Positions 20,274 through 27,765 of a stretch of 64,000 bases of DNA are shown piece after piece. The stretch spans positions 496,001 through 560,000 of the forward strand of contig CAVPMN010000001.1 of assembly GCA_963706425.1 (NCBI GenBank), in the 5' to 3' direction. The position numbers were made by a program, and so were the translations under genes. Numbering within the stretch: the first letter of the stretch is position 1; every line of letters begins with the position of its first letter. Under the pieces are notes generated by a model that worked only from the letters and a program-made list of their open reading frames with translations, searched no databases and was not told the origin of the DNA. Origin of the DNA: CAVPMN01 sp963706425. Its GTDB lineage: Bacteria; Actinomycetota; Acidimicrobiia; Acidimicrobiales; Acidimicrobilacustridaceae.

Positions 20274-21143
20274 TCACCGCGGCTCGATGAGTGCCGCGGC
20301 GAGCTCCCGCCACTCGTCTCGGGGCATGGCTCCGTCCGGGCGGATCACCTGGATGCAGACGTGGTCGGCGCCCGCGGCGCGCATCGCCGTCACCCGATCG
20401 GCGACGGCGGCGTGGTCGCCCCACGCCACGATGGCGTCGACCAGCCGGTCGCTGCCGCCGTCGATGAAGTCGTCGTCGCCGAAGCCGAAGTCGCGCAGGT
20501 TGTTGGTGTAGTTGGGCAGCGTCACGTAGATGCCGGTGTGCCGACGGGCCGTGGCCCGAGCCGACGACGGATCGGTGTCGAGCACCACCGCCAGCTCGAC
20601 GGCGATGAGCCCGTCGGGGCCGATGGTCTCCCGGGCGTGGGCCACGTGCTCGGGTGGCACGAAGTAGGGATGCACGCCTGCCGCGCGGTCGCGGGCCAAA
20701 CCGAGCATCCGCGGCTTCAGCGCGGCGAGCACGCGCGCCCGGGCGGGAAACGGCTCGGGGGCGCCGTCGAGGGCGTCGAGGTACTCGACCATCTTCGAGT
20801 AGGGCTTGGCGTAGCGACCCGGGTGACCGTGGTCGACCAGCGGAGCATGGCTGACCCCGAGCCCGAGCGTGAACCGCTGCTGCCAGTCGTCGCTCCACGT
20901 GGCGCGCCGGGCGGCCACGTCGACCGGGTCGTTCAGCCACACGTTGAGGATGCCGGTGGCCACCCCGATGCTCGGCGTCGCTCCCAGCAGGTGCTCGACC
21001 GAGCCGAGCACGTCGCCGCTCACGTCGGGGATCCAGATCGCCTGGTAGCCCAGCTCCTCCAACTCGGCCGCCGCTTCCGCGATGGCGCCCGGGTCGCCGT
21101 AGCGCAGCTCCGCCGCCCAGATGCCGATGCCCTGCAGTCGCAT
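20274..21143 (-). CDS. Luciferase-like (LLM) F420-dependent oxidoreductase
   Basis: 289 residues with the LLM TIM-barrel pattern: GIWAAELRYGDPGAIAEAAA, ELEELGYQAIWIPD, a cofactor-site segment IGVATGILNVW, RFTLGLGVSH and the C-terminal AVADRVTAMRAAGADHVCIQ. It resembles the TIGR03620-type group of probable F420-dependent oxidoreductases common in actinobacteria. Substrate unknown. It is a single gene convergent with the thioesterase gene. Confidence 0.88.
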   Translation of the reverse strand: MRLQGIGIWAAELRYGDPGAIAEAAAELEELGYQAIWIPDVSGDVLGSVEHLLGATPSIGVATGILNVWLNDPVDVAARRATWSDDWQQRFTLGLGVSHAPLVDHGHPGRYAKPYSKMVEYLDALDGAPEPFPARARVLAALKPRMLGLARDRAAGVHPYFVPPEHVAHARETIGPDGLIAVELAVVLDTDPSSARATARRHTGIYVTLPNYTNNLRDFGFGDDDFIDGGSDRLVDAIVAWGDHAAVADRVTAMRAAGADHVCIQVIRPDGAMPRDEWRELAAALIEPR

Positions 21144-21285
21144 GCGACCCCGATCCTAGGGCTAGCGCCGGGAGAGGTGACCTTTGCCTCTGCTCTCCCC
21201 TGCCGGGGTTCGGCACCCTCGACGAAGCGACATGCCCGCGACGGTCGATCGGGTCGGCGCGTGCATCACAGACAGGAGCGACTCG

Positions 21286-21744
21286 ATGGCGAATGAGAAC
21301 GACGGTGTCGATGGTCTCGATCAGCTGGTCGACCGGCTGAGCAAGAGCTCCGAGGAGGTGGTGAAGCGCTCCGAACAGCAGCTCCGCCAGCTCGAGGAAC
21401 AGGTGAAGGCCTTCCTGGACCGCAGCGAGAAGGCCACCGAGCAGTTCATCGGCCGGGTCGACAAGGAGCTACGGGCGCAGATCGCCGCACTGCGCAAGGA
21501 GCTCGAGCATCTCCAGCGCCGGCTGGCCGAACTGACCGGCCAGACTCGCCCGCCGGCGAAGAAGGCCACGGCCAAGAAGAAGGCGGCCACCAAGAAGACG
21601 TCCTCTGTGAAGAAGAAGGCCGTCACGAAGAAGAAGGTGGCGACCAAGAAGGCTCCGGCCAAGAAGAAGGCCGTCGCCAAGAAGTCGGCGGCGGCGAAGA
21701 AGAAGGCGACGGGCAAAGCCGCCGCCACTCGCGCCGCGCGCTGA
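21286..21744 (+). CDS. Coiled-coil protein with histone H1-like Lys/Ala tail
   Basis: 152 residues from the ATG at 21286, chosen because AGGAG (21274-21278) is 7 bases upstream; an upstream in-frame ATG lacks such a site. Residues 8-90 form an amphipathic coiled coil (SSEEVVKRSEQQLRQLEEQV, ELRAQIAALRKELEHLQRRL). Residues 92-152 are repeats of AKKKA/TKK type, resembling histone H1 tails or the DNA-binding tails of PhaF-like phasins. It probably binds nucleic acid through the tail. Whether the coiled coil binds granules, as in phasins, cannot be told. Confidence 0.85.
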   Translation: MANENDGVDGLDQLVDRLSKSSEEVVKRSEQQLRQLEEQVKAFLDRSEKATEQFIGRVDKELRAQIAALRKELEHLQRRLAELTGQTRPPAKKATAKKKAATKKTSSVKKKAVTKKKVATKKAPAKKKAVAKKSAAAKKKATGKAAATRAAR

Positions 21745-21753
21745 GGACCCGCC

Positions 21754-23214
21754 ATGAAGCAACCCGGTCGACAACCGATCCGCGCCGCCCTGATCGTGGG
21801 CCTGCTCGCCCTCTTCGTCGCTTCGTGCGGTGGCGGTGGCGACGGAGACGACACGTCCGCGCCCGATGGCGGCGCGTTGCCCGAGTGCCCGCTCGCCGCC
21901 CTCGACAACGCCACGCAACCGGTCGAGGTCGTCGTGTGGCACTCGTTGCAGGCGAAGCAGAAGGACACGCTCGACGAGCTGGCCGCCGAGTACAACGCGT
22001 CGCAGGGCCGGGTCCAGGTGCGCATGGAGAGCATCGCCGCCACCGACGAGGAGCTGTTGCGCCGGTTCCAGTCGGCGTTGCCTTCGCGTGAGCTGCCCTC
22101 GATCTTCGTGGCCAACGACACCATGACCCAGCAGATGGTCGACAGCGAGGTGGCGCTGCCCGCGCAGTCGTGCATCGACGCATCGGGCTACGACATGAGC
22201 CCGTTCGCAGAGACGGTGAAGGCCTACTACACCGTCGACGGTGTGCTCTGGGCCGCCTCGGCCAACCCGGGATCGGCGCTCGTCTTCTACAACAAGGACC
22301 ACTTCCGCCAGGCCGGCCTCGATCCCGAGAAGGCGCCGGCGACACTGGCCGAGATCCGCACCGCGGCCGAGGCGATCAAGGCCGCCGGGGTGGTCGACCA
22401 GCCGTTCGTGCACGAGGTGGCGTCCTACAAGACCGAGTTCTGGCTCACGGGCGCCAACGCGCCGATCGTCGACAACGACAACGGTCGGGCCGCACCGGCC
22501 ACCTCAGGCGCGCTCGAGGGCAACGCCGACACGACCGAGCTGTTCGAGTGGTTCGCGGCGATGAACGCCGACGGCCTGCTCAACCCCATCCCGGTCGCCG
22601 AGGGACAGATCAACCAGTACCTGGCCATGGCCACCGGGCAGGCGTCGATGGTGGTCGAGACATCGAGCGCGTCGACGTCGGTCGAAGCGTTCCTGTCGGG
22701 CAACCTGAGCGGCAGCGAGGTGGGCATCGACGACAGCGCCGCCAACGTCAGCGGCCTCGACATCGGCGCCGGCCTCTTCCCGGGCATCCGCGAGCCGGGA
22801 CGCACGCAGATGGGCGGACCGGCCTGGTACATCATGTCGACCGCCCCGCCCGAGGTGCAGGCCGCGTCGTGGGACTTCCTGACGTTCATGAACTCCGAAG
22901 CCGCCCAGACCCGCATGCTGACCGGAGGGTCGTACCTGCCCTACCGCACGTCAGTGGCCGACACCCCCGATGCCCAGGCGTTCTTCGCCGGCAGCTTGGC
23001 GGGCCAGTGGCTGCAGCTCGCCAACGAACAGGTCGACACCATCGACCCGGCGTTCCCAGGCCCGCTGATCGGGCCCTACGACGACGTGCGCAACACCTTG
23101 CGCGACGCGCTCACCGCCGTGCTGTTCGACGACGTGCCGCCCGATCAGGCCATCGCCGACGCGCAAGAGGCGATCACCGCCGCCGTCGAGAGCTACGCCG
23201 AAGGCGGCTTCTGA
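21754..23214 (+). CDS. Family 1 extracellular solute-binding lipoprotein (sugar type)
   Basis: 486 residues. A lipoprotein signal peptide (AALIVGLLALFVASC, Cys28 probable lipid site) is followed by a Gly/Asp-rich linker and a periplasmic-binding fold. The pattern is of the UgpB/MalE type: VVVWHSLQAKQKDTLDELAA, ALVFYNKDHFRQAGLDPEKA, TGQASMVVETSS, GGPAWYIMS. It starts 9 bases after the histone-tail gene. No ABC permease or ATPase gene for sugar uptake lies within the window, so its partners must be elsewhere or it works alone. Confidence 0.88.
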   Translation: MKQPGRQPIRAALIVGLLALFVASCGGGGDGDDTSAPDGGALPECPLAALDNATQPVEVVVWHSLQAKQKDTLDELAAEYNASQGRVQVRMESIAATDEELLRRFQSALPSRELPSIFVANDTMTQQMVDSEVALPAQSCIDASGYDMSPFAETVKAYYTVDGVLWAASANPGSALVFYNKDHFRQAGLDPEKAPATLAEIRTAAEAIKAAGVVDQPFVHEVASYKTEFWLTGANAPIVDNDNGRAAPATSGALEGNADTTELFEWFAAMNADGLLNPIPVAEGQINQYLAMATGQASMVVETSSASTSVEAFLSGNLSGSEVGIDDSAANVSGLDIGAGLFPGIREPGRTQMGGPAWYIMSTAPPEVQAASWDFLTFMNSEAAQTRMLTGGSYLPYRTSVADTPDAQAFFAGSLAGQWLQLANEQVDTIDPAFPGPLIGPYDDVRNTLRDALTAVLFDDVPPDQAIADAQEAITAAVESYAEGGF

Positions 23215-23259
23215 ACCTCAGCCGCTGATCACCCGGTCGACTTGTGATCGAATGGCCGG

Positions 23260-24480
23260 GTGCGGGGAGCTCCGAAGACGCAGTATGCCGACAGCGACGG
23301 CGTCAGCATCGCCTACCAGGTCGTGGGCGAAGGCGAACGCGACCTGGTGTTCGTGCCCGGCTTCATGTCCCACGTCGAGCTCAACTGGGAGTACCCGTTC
23401 CTCGCCGACTTCCTCGATGACCTGGCCAGCTACGCCCGCCTCATCGTGCTCGACAAGCGGGGCACCGGCCTGTCAGATCGAGCTGCTGGGCTGGGCACCT
23501 TCGAGGAGCGCATGGACGACGTGCGGGCGGTCATGGATGCCGCAGGGTCCGAGCGGGCGCACTTGGTCGGCACCTCCGAGGGTGGCGCGGCCTGCGTGCT
23601 GCTGGCGGCGAGCGACCCGGCCCGCATCGCGTCGCTCACCTTGAGTGGCGCCGCCTGCCCGGGCGCGTTCGGCCTCGACGACCGCGCCAAGGACGCGATG
23701 CTCGGCTTCATACGCTCGGGCTGGCACACCGGCCGGGTGCTCGACTTCTTCGTGCAGCACCCGACCGACCACGATCAGGCCCTGGCCGCGCTGGCCCGCT
23801 TCGAGCGCTACTGCTGCGAGCCGAGCATCGCGGAGGAGATCATGCGCCGCATCCTCGAGAGCGACATACGTGACGTGGTCCCGTCGGTGACGGTGCCGAC
23901 CCTGGTGCTGCACAACCGGCACGACCCCGTGGTGCCCGTCGCCCACGGCGAGTTCTACCGCGACCACATCCCGGGCGCCGAGTGCACGATCTTCGATCTC
24001 GACTTCCATGGCAGCTGGCAGACCGAGCAGTACCGCCCGTTCCTCGAAGCCATCCGGCGTTTCGTGACCGGTGATGCGGCCGCGCCCGACCAAAGTCGAC
24101 CGGGTGCTCTCCACGGTGCTGTTCACCGACATCGCCGACTCCACCGCCCGCGCCGCGAGCTCGGCGAGCGGGCGTGCTAGCGGCGCCGACGGCGACACCG
24201 GCGACAGCGCCACGGCGACCCTGGGCACCGACGGTGCTGGCCCTCGATCCGCTCCGTCGACGGCCCCAGCCGGGCCGTGTCGTGCGCCCGCCTGCGCGCC
24301 GACCTGCGCGACACCGGCGCGACGGATGCGCGGCGACGACGTCGCGGATCGCCGCCACCGCGCTGGCGCCCGACGTGCCTGTCGTGTCCCAGGACCGTCG
24401 GTCGGCTCCGACCCTTCGAGGCGGGGCGAGCACGCGAAGGCGTGCCCGTCTCCTGGCAGATCTACGCCCACGGCCTGACC
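23260..24480 (+). pseudogene. Alpha/beta hydrolase fused to a class III cyclase domain, cyclase part disrupted
   Basis: The N-terminal about 270 residues read cleanly as an alpha/beta hydrolase: YQVVGEGERDLVFVPGFMSH, LIVLDKRGTGLSD, nucleophile GTSEGG (Ser), then LVLHNRHDPVVP and the HGSW His. A cyclase domain begins (VLSTVLFTDIADSTARAA) but breaks at once. Fragments in different frames follow in the right order (RAVSCARLRADLRDTG, RGDDVA, VSWQIYAHG). They match the layout of the intact fusion at 38446-39792, while the catalytic GDG segment is missing. The cyclase half is shorter than normal by roughly 60 residues. This could be true decay or a badly assembled stretch. GTG start at 23260. Confidence 0.7.
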
Positions 24481-24500
24481 GAGTCAGCCGCGCCGATCGA

Positions 24501-24926
24501 TCAGCCGAACGAGTCGTCGACCTGGGTGAGGCGGAAGCTGTTGCCCGACGGATCACGGAACCCGGCGTCGACACCGTAGAGCTGCCGCTCGGGCGCCTCG
24601 GTGAACTCGACGCCCCTCGCGACCAGCTCCTCGTAGGACGCCTGGCAGTCGTCGGTGGTGAGGAACACGGTGCCGGCGAAGCCCTTGCCCATGAGATCGG
24701 AGACCTGCTTGACGGTGTCGTCGTCCATCATCGGCGGGCCTGGGATGGCCATCAACACGATGGCCACGTCGGGCTGGCCGACGGGGCCCACCGTCAACCA
24801 ACGGAAGTTGCCCATCTCGGGCACGGTGACGTCGGAGCGCACCTCGAAGCCGAGCTTGTTCGTGTAGAAGTCGAGCGCTTCGTCCTGGTCGTGCACCCAC
24901 ACCTGTGCGTTGGCGATCCTGATCAT
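24501..24926 (-). CDS. VOC (glyoxalase/bleomycin-resistance) family protein
   Basis: 141 residues from the ATG at 24926, preceded by AGGAG. Two beta-alpha-beta-beta-beta modules are visible: MIRIANAQVWVHDQDEALDF, YTNKLGFEVRSD, then GTVFLTTDDCQASYEELVAR and GVEFTEAPERQLYGVDAGFR with DPSGNSFRLTQ. Likely metal-site positions (Gln8, Glu116-type) fit the family, but the reaction cannot be told. It lies 23 bases downstream of an AraC-type regulator gene and is probably co-transcribed with it, an arrangement often seen for VOC enzymes. Confidence 0.9.
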   Translation of the reverse strand: MIRIANAQVWVHDQDEALDFYTNKLGFEVRSDVTVPEMGNFRWLTVGPVGQPDVAIVLMAIPGPPMMDDDTVKQVSDLMGKGFAGTVFLTTDDCQASYEELVARGVEFTEAPERQLYGVDAGFRDPSGNSFRLTQVDDSFG

Positions 24927-24949
24927 GTCGTTCTCCTGGGGGTCGTTCG

Positions 24950-25399
24950 TTACCCGGCAGACGGTACGGAACGCCGCCCGTTGCCGTCTTCTCGAAACGT
25001 GCGGTTCTCGGGCCGGGCATAGGCGCGCACCACACACGCGGGGATGAGGGCCAGGTTGCTGGCCGGCGGATGGCTGGCCCGGTAGGCGGTCGGGGTCATG
25101 CCGTACATGCGACCGAAGCTGGTGGTGAACGAGCCGACGCTGCTGAGTCCGACCATCACGCAGATGTCGGCGACCGTGCGATCGGTGGTGCGCAGCAGGG
25201 CGGCGGCCCGCTCGAGTCGGCGCGTGAGGAGATAGGAGTGGGGCGGCTCGCCGAACGCCTGGCGGAACTCGCGGCTGAAGTGGGCCTTCGACAGCCCGGC
25301 CACCCGAGCGAGATCGGCCACCGTGATCGGCTCGGCGTAGCGGGCGTCGGCATGGTCCTTGGCGCGCACCAGATGCCGAGCGGGCGGGACGGGAGCCAC
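24950..25399 (-). CDS. AraC-family transcriptional regulator
   Basis: 149 residues. The AraC DNA-binding domain with its two helix-turn-helix units occupies about residues 12-108: ADARYAEPITVADLARVAGL, SKAHFSREFRQAFG, TTDRTVADICVMVGLSSVGS, FTTSFGRMYGMTPTAYR. There is no N-terminal sensor domain. The C-terminal about 40 residues are not assigned. It precedes the VOC gene by 23 bases. A long inverted repeat (25440-25478) lies just upstream and might be its operator. Confidence 0.9.
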   Translation of the reverse strand: MAPVPPARHLVRAKDHADARYAEPITVADLARVAGLSKAHFSREFRQAFGEPPHSYLLTRRLERAAALLRTTDRTVADICVMVGLSSVGSFTTSFGRMYGMTPTAYRASHPPASNLALIPACVVRAYARPENRTFREDGNGRRSVPSAG

Positions 25400-25439
25400 G
25401 TCGATGAGTCTGCCCTGCCCTCGCCTGCCACTCCCGAAT

Positions 25440-25478
25440 TGGTGCGTGAAACAACCTATACGGGTGTTTCACGCACCA
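25440..25478. repeat. Perfect 14-base inverted repeat
   Basis: Arms TGGTGCGTGAAACA (25440-25453) and TGTTTCACGCACCA (25465-25478) are perfectly complementary around an 11-base loop. The element lies 40 bases upstream of the araC start and at the 3' end of the glycosidase-like gene. There is no T-tract on either side, so an intrinsic terminator is not well supported. A regulator-binding site or an RNA hairpin separating the two genes is more likely. Confidence 0.7.
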
Positions 25479-26456
25479 CTTTCGCGGCCGGTCGCACGCG
25501 GCGGGCTCAAACGGCGGGTCGTGGATCTCGGCGATGGCGATGCCCGACTCGCCGGCGACGGCGTAGAGCAGCCACACCCGATCGTCCTCGGTGAAGATCG
25601 CCGGGTCGCGCAGCTGGTGCACGCGGCTCGGTCACCTGGCCACGCACGGACGCCTCGATCGGCAGGTCGACTCCCTCCCATGGCTCCTCGGGCGCCAGCA
25701 CCGACGTGGGCGCGCTCGGCTGTCCAGGTCGTCCAGTCGCCGGTGAGGTCGATGGTCGAGTGCAGGATGTGCTCGGGCGCGTCGCCGACGCGCGTCCAGA
25801 ACACGTGCAGCGTGTCGCCGCCGACGCAGCAGGGCGCAGTGGCGGAAGTCGGCGTCGAAGAGCATGGGACCGGCGTCCCAGGTGAGCAGGTCGGCGCTGC
25901 GGTAGACGATGCCGGGCATCGACATGGCCAGCCATCCGTCGTCGAGACGCTCGGGCAGCACGCGCAGATAGGGGAAGGCCACCAGCGGTTCGTGGGCCTC
26001 GAAGTGCAGCCCATCGGAGGACTGCGCCATGCGCGTGAGCTGCGAGCCGTCGGCGCACAGGCCGTGGTAGGCCATCCAGATCGTGCGGTTCTCGTGGTCG
26101 ACGACGACATCGGGCGACGCGATGTGCGGGGTGAAGTGGGCCGCGTAGCCCTCGGCTTCGATGGCGGCGGCCTGGATCTCCGAGGTCGTCACGATGCCCG
26201 TCGGTGTCTCGGTCGGGAACAACGAGTCGGGCAGTTGCAGCGCGCCCGGCGGGTGCAGCCGGTAGGGGCCGGCGACGTCGTCGGCGAAGGCGAGGCGGAT
26301 CGAGCTGCCCTTGTGATCGGCGAAGTAGAGGTAGTAGCGACCGAGCGGCTGGTCGACCCACGGCGGCACGGCGATGAGCGACGGGCCGTTGATGTTGGTG
26401 CCCGCGGCGGGGTGGGTGTCGGGCGTGATGATCGGTCCCAGCCGTTCGACGCGCAC
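25469..26456 (-). CDS. Glycoside-hydrolase-like five-blade propeller protein (frameshifted 3' part)
   Basis: From the GTG at 26456 the protein reads VRVERLGPIITPDTHPA, NINGPSLIAVPPWV, RYYLYFADHKGSSIRLAFAD, HIASPDVVVDHENRTIWMAY and SMPGIVYRSADLLTWDAGPM. This pattern of repeated (Y/W)-hydrophobic-(Y/F) strands followed by Asp is typical of GH43/GH117-like propellers. The frame changes near 25830, 25720 and 25630, after which VHQLRDPAIFTEDDRVWLLY and GIAIAEIHDPP complete the last blade. The exact stop is uncertain (25469 or slightly upstream) because of a further break. No signal peptide is visible. Activity unknown. Confidence 0.7.
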
Positions 26457-26467
26457 TGGCTCTCCCG

Positions 26468-26953
26468 CTACCGCGCCGGCCAGAAGGGCACGAAGCGCGG
26501 CACCCGGGCGGCGTAGTCGGCATAGTCGGGATAGCGCACCCGCAGGCGTGACTCCTCCCACCGGGCCTTCCAGGCGAACCAGGCGATGAGCGCGCCGGTG
26601 GCCACCGCCACGGCCACGCTGCCCGACCGAACGGCGGTGCCGATCACCAGCGCCATGATTCCCGTGTAGATCGGGTGGCGGACCAGTCGGTAGAGCCCGC
26701 CGGTGCGCAGCTCACCGTGGGCGATGGGACTCGGCAGAGGCGTGAGCGACCGACCGAGGTTGACGAGGCCCACCACCAGCACCGCCGCGCCGAGCCACTG
26801 CAGCCACTGGGCCGCGGTCGCCAGCCAGCCGGGCGTGGTCCAGGCGTCACCGCTCGGCAGGAACAGGATCAGCACCAGCAGCGCGAACTGCACGAGCACG
26901 AACACCCACGCGATCACGGTGTCGCGCGGATTGTCCGCACTGAGCAGTCCCAC
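26468..26953 (-). CDS. ICMT/PEMT-like integral membrane methyltransferase
   Basis: 161 residues with four or five membrane helices and the C-terminal signature of isoprenylcysteine-carboxyl-methyltransferase-like enzymes: GGLYRLVRHPIYTGIMALVI, then EESRLRVRYPDYADYAARVP and RFVPF. These residues bind SAM in the family. The bacterial substrate is unknown; isoprenyl-cysteine proteins are not expected. The GTG start at 26953 follows no strong ribosome site. It overlaps neither neighbour (11 bases to the glycosidase-like gene downstream). Confidence 0.88.
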   Translation of the reverse strand: MGLLSADNPRDTVIAWVFVLVQFALLVLILFLPSGDAWTTPGWLATAAQWLQWLGAAVLVVGLVNLGRSLTPLPSPIAHGELRTGGLYRLVRHPIYTGIMALVIGTAVRSGSVAVAVATGALIAWFAWKARWEESRLRVRYPDYADYAARVPRFVPFWPAR

Positions 26954-26971
26954 GCCTGGAGCTTACGGACC

Positions 26972-27255
26972 TCAGCGAGATCGGTAGACGTCGGAGCGGT
27001 GCTCGATCCACACAACCCTCACGCTGCGACTCTCCGGGACCATCCGATAGCGATCCATGAACTCGACGACGGCCGCCGTGCCCGGGGAGCCGAGTGAGTA
27101 GCCGTCGAGCTCTCGTTGCAGTGGTTTGCCGACTCGCTCGGGCTCGGCACAGAGTGGTCCGACCATGAACTCGACGACGGCCGCCGCTACCCTTCGGGCA
27201 GCCGCCTGAGGGTGCGTTCAGCGGACGGTGCGACCTGGAGCGTCCACGGCTTCAC
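26972..27255 (-). CDS. RelE/ParE-type toxin (one-base frameshift)
   Basis: From the GTG at 27255 the protein reads VKPWTLQVAPSAERTLRRLP. Restoring one base in the G-run near 27187 continues VAAAVVEFMVGPLCAEPERV, GKPLQRELDGYSL and, at the end, VRVVWIEHRSDVYR. The pattern matches RelE-fold mRNA interferases, whose C-terminal H-R-x-D-V-Y(R) is characteristic. About 94 residues after repair. The segment LGSPGTAAVVEFMDRYRMV repeats AAVVEFM and is longer than the usual loop. An ATG at 27281 opens only a nine-codon frame. The antitoxin gene is directly upstream. Confidence 0.75.
27055..27186. repeat. 24-base direct repeat inside the RelE-like gene
   Basis: The same 24 bases occur at 27055-27078 and 27163-27186, starting CCATGAACTCGACGACGG. 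The offset of 108 bases equals 36 codons. It encodes AAVVEFM twice in the toxin, suggesting a short copying event within the gene. Confidence 0.9.
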
Positions 27256-27277
27256 CGCTTCAGGTACTTGCCCGCGC

Positions 27278-27493
27278 TCATCGCGCCGCCTGCGGCCTGC
27301 CGCCCGACGCGGCCGGATCGGAGAGGATCGCCACGGTCTCCTCGAGCGACTCGAGATCGTCGGGTGACAGGATCACTGCCGCCGGACGGCCGTTTCGGGT
27401 GAGCACCACTCGATCGTGTCGAGCCTCGACCCCGTCGATGATCTCCGAGAGGCGCTTCTTGATCTCGGCCAGGGGCAAGGTCGAATCCGACAT
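27278..27493 (-). CDS. Phd/YefM-type antitoxin
   Basis: 71 residues: MSDSTLPLAEIKKRLSEIID, GVEARHDRVVLTRNGRPAAV, ILSPDDLESLEETVAIL. This is the Phd/YefM fold (N-terminal DNA-binding dimer, C-terminal toxin-wrapping helix). It should neutralise the RelE-like toxin encoded immediately downstream (start 22 bases after its stop) and repress the pair. The TGA overlaps an ATG (ATGA) opening only a nine-codon frame, so coupling may extend to the toxin if that region contains a sequence error. Confidence 0.9.
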   Translation of the reverse strand: MSDSTLPLAEIKKRLSEIIDGVEARHDRVVLTRNGRPAAVILSPDDLESLEETVAILSDPAASGGRPQAAR

Positions 27494-27521
27494 GACCAGA
27501 AATGTAGTCACCACGACCCCC

Positions 27522-27668
27522 AGAGACAACCACCGCCCCCGACCCATCCTCTGTGTCGACGAGGGCGCGGCTGCTGAGCACGGTTGGCGATGAGAGAGAC
27601 AACCACCGCCCCCGACCCATCCTCTGCATCGACGAGGCGCGGGCTGCTGAGAACAACGGTTGGCGATG
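27522..27668. repeat. Imperfect tandem duplication of about 72 bases upstream of the antitoxin gene
   Basis: Copy 1 (27522-27592) and copy 2 (27595-27668) both start AGAGACAACCACCGCCCCCG and end GGTTGGCGATG. They differ by a few substitutions and small indels. They lie upstream of the Phd-type gene on its promoter side, and about 100 bases before the divergent giant cyclase/STAND gene. No coding role is evident. Confidence 0.9.
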
Positions 27669-27765
27669 GTCGCGGCGCGCCGCATCGCCGGCTGCCGCAC
27701 CACTAGCCTCCGACCGTCCAAGGTTGTAGCTCGTTCGGTGAGCGAAGCACGGGCAGGGAGGTCGG

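Noticed and set aside
19332..21296. A 654-codon plus-strand frame
   Set aside because: It overlaps the peptidase, thioesterase and oxidoreductase genes in other frames and is Arg/Pro-rich without motifs.
25440..25478. Intrinsic terminator
   Set aside because: The hairpin is perfect but neither side has a T-tract, so it was listed as an inverted repeat instead.
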